From contig CAZPFP010000003.1 of NCBI GenBank assembly GCA_964585895.1, positions 1 to 37,467 on the forward strand: a DNA stretch of 37,467 nt, in the 5' to 3' direction. Shown here one piece after another: positions 36,208 through 37,467 of this stretch. Each line of letters opens with the position of its first letter. Positions within the stretch are counted from its first letter, which is position 1. Below the pieces are notes generated by a model. The model ran no database searches. It had not been told where the DNA came from and worked only from the letters and a program-made list of their open reading frames with translations. Made by a program: the position numbers and the translations under genes. Origin of the DNA: CAZPFP01 sp964585895 (lineage in GTDB: Bacteria; Patescibacteriota; Microgenomatia; PFEM01; JAHIFH01).

Positions 36208-37467
36208 CTAAAAAAATCTTTTTCTTTAACAGACTAGTGCTAAATAATCCAAAGGTAATCAGGACTAGTCCTATTATGAAGACTAAAAAAGTCGGTGTCA
36301 AGTAACCGGAACTAGGGACACCGCCCTCGGTAGAAGGCATTGATGTTCGACCACTGGGACTGGCACTGGGAGAGGGACTGGCTGAAGGTGAAGGTGTTGG
36401 TGAAGGAGTGGCTGTTCCTGACGGAGTGGCGGTTAAAGAAGGTAGCTCGCTGTCTCCAGCGGCAAGGATAACAAAGGTGTGGGAAACAGTTTTTTCTTGA
36501 CCATCATCGTCTTCATAAGTAATGGTAATGGTGTGTTCACCTGGTTCTAGGTTAGCTGGCGGTGTCCATTGCCAGTTGCCGTTTTCATCAACAATAATGG
36601 TGTCGGTGTAAGTTTGGGGCGACTCGATGGTTATCTTAAGAGTTTTGCCGGCCGGACCGGTTCCTCTGGATTCCGGTTTTTGGGTGTTAACGTTTTCTTC
36701 ATCTATGGGAGAAATAATTGTAACTTCAGCAGCGGCGGTGGCTGGTGAGACATCCATTTCTTCCAAGGTAAATCTAGAGGAACTAGTCGCTTCAGTAGTT
36801 TCTGTTTCTTCGGTTGTCGCGGGAATGGTTCTAAAGTCATGGCTTTCTCCTAAAGTAATGGTGGGGACCGGACTATCATTTTTAGTGGTAACCACCGCCG
36901 TAGCTGTTCCTTGATTGTCTCCTTGAATTAATAATTGTTCAGTGGTGGCTTGCTTATCATATTGGGCATAGCTACTTAAGTCCTCTGAACGAGCAAGGTT
37001 AAGAGGAATAACCCAGTTACCTGAAGCCTTAACCAGGGTTGACTGAGTGGTTGCTCCCGATAAAGAAAGATAAACAATAGCGTTCTCAGCTGGAGAACCA
37101 GCCTGATTGTTAGCCGTACCATAAGCAACATCACTTGGCGGTGAAGGAATGGTTAAGGTGGGGGCAGTGGTGATTTGATAGTTTTGCCCATTATCACCAT
37201 ACAAACTGTTACCAGAGCCGATTTGAAATTGGTAAGTCGTTATTTGGTTTAAATTATCAAGAGTGACGTGGTGGGTGGCAAAGTTATCAGTTTGGCCTGA
37301 AAGTTTATCACGGTCATCACGGGCAATTTGATCAAGCTTGGTGGGGGTGCCATATTTAATAAAGCCGGAAGTAGCTTCGTCAGTTATCCAAGACACAGAA
37401 AAACTATTGTCAGTGATATTAGTGAATTGGACTTGTTTAGGGGTTGTTTCCGGAGCGGCGCGGGAAA
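36200..37467 (-). CDS. Surface protein with fibronectin/Ig-like domains (N terminus beyond window)
   Basis: The frame is open to the right edge, so the true start is outside. The edge-proximal part is an FN3/PAP-N-like domain (KQVQFTNITDNSFSVSWITD, TSGFIKYG, LNQITTYQFQIGSGN). Next is a second beta domain with ASGNWVIPLNLARSEDLSSY, then a bacterial Ig-like domain (ISPIDEENVNTQKPESRGTG, VDENGNWQWTPPANLEPGEH). A Ser/Pro linker (PSPTPSPSASPSPSASPSG) precedes a membrane span (about 28 residues from the end) and a basic tail LLKKKIFLDG. It is a wall-spanning or adhesin-like display protein with a C-terminal anchor, the first gene of the surface operon visible here. Confidence 0.82.
   Translation of the reverse strand, partial: SRAAPETTPKQVQFTNITDNSFSVSWITDEATSGFIKYGTPTKLDQIARDDRDKLSGQTDNFATHHVTLDNLNQITTYQFQIGSGNSLYGDNGQNYQITTAPTLTIPSPPSDVAYGTANNQAGSPAENAIVYLSLSGATTQSTLVKASGNWVIPLNLARSEDLSSYAQYDKQATTEQLLIQGDNQGTATAVVTTKNDSPVPTITLGESHDFRTIPATTEETETTEATSSSRFTLEEMDVSPATAAAEVTIISPIDEENVNTQKPESRGTGPAGKTLKITIESPQTYTDTIIVDENGNWQWTPPANLEPGEHTITITYEDDDGQEKTVSHTFVILAAGDSELPSLTATPSGTATPSPTPSPSASPSPSASPSGRTSMPSTEGGVPSSGYLTPTFLVFIIGLVLITFGLFSTSLLKKKIFLDG

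Noticed and set aside
1..37467. Alternative genetic code (TGA as Gly or Trp)
   Set aside because: Genes end in TGA followed closely by the next start (for example 210-212 and 36200-36202), and long genes contain no in-frame TGA.

Overview
This window is a compact, AT-rich bacterial segment. It reads like a genome of the Candidate Phyla Radiation (Patescibacteria, perhaps Microgenomates-like). That assignment is inference from gene content: many GT-C membrane glycosyltransferases, an LCP-type ligase, FemAB-like acyltransferases, a decaprenyl-phosphate phosphoribosyltransferase homologue, an exported LytM peptidase, cysteine-rich single-span surface proteins, and almost no central metabolism. 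No 16S rRNA is present. TGA is used as a normal stop, which argues against the code-25 lineages (Absconditabacteria, Gracilibacteria). A run of ten N at 19763-19772 marks an assembly gap.

Layout. 1-902: a partial gene and a DedA-type membrane protein. 1023-1331: a small membrane protein on the minus strand with a consensus promoter. 1347-1764: a stretch with no gene but strong self-complementarity, a candidate structured RNA. 1844-4136: groES, groEL and a 57-codon gene, ending in an intrinsic terminator. 4160-5410: an unknown protein and a TVP38/DedA-superfamily protein. 5421-5752: a candidate non-coding RNA of about 300 nt on the minus strand, with a consensus promoter and a terminator. 5757-7668: a LytM peptidase, tRNA-Cys and a PEGA/SH3 protein. 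7695-12775: a minus-strand cell-envelope operon (two GT-C enzymes, a small membrane protein, a WecA/TagO-like transferase, a DPPR-synthase-like UbiA protein). 12852-17865: a small acidic protein, a GT2 enzyme, a kinase-like protein, TatD, MetRS and a TrpR/YerC-like regulator. 18058-20032: a small membrane protein, RmuC and a gene broken by the gap. 20091-23099: a helicase-nuclease. 23110-25127: two tandem paralogous unknown genes in matching expression cassettes. 25126-28599: two FemAB-like proteins, an AbiE-like toxin-antitoxin pair and an anchored lipoprotein-like protein. 28596-33972: a UvrD-like helicase diverging from an LCP ligase and a fused GT-C protein. 33975-37467: a three-gene operon of surface proteins, the last one running off the window.

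How it fits together. Most of the window builds the cell envelope: polyprenyl-phosphate sugar donors (WecA-like, DPPR-like), GT-C and GT2 transferases, LCP ligase, FemAB cross-bridge enzymes, LytM hydrolase and displayed Cys-rich proteins. The rest is DNA repair (helicase-nuclease, UvrD, RmuC), translation (MetRS, tRNA-Cys) and chaperonin.

The most unusual signal is in the RNA. Transcripts here appear to come in two kinds. Many genes have a -10 box ending only 6-8 nt before the start codon, so the mRNA should be leaderless. Others have a leader in which the predicted 5' end sits in a stem: a terminal hairpin, often followed by a U tract, or, in the paralogous cassettes, a 5'-terminal sequence complementary to a sequence next to the terminator, so that the two ends of the mRNA could pair. 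Two unassigned structured RNAs add to this picture. All RNA statements rest on hand reading of motifs and pairing, not on folding or expression data.
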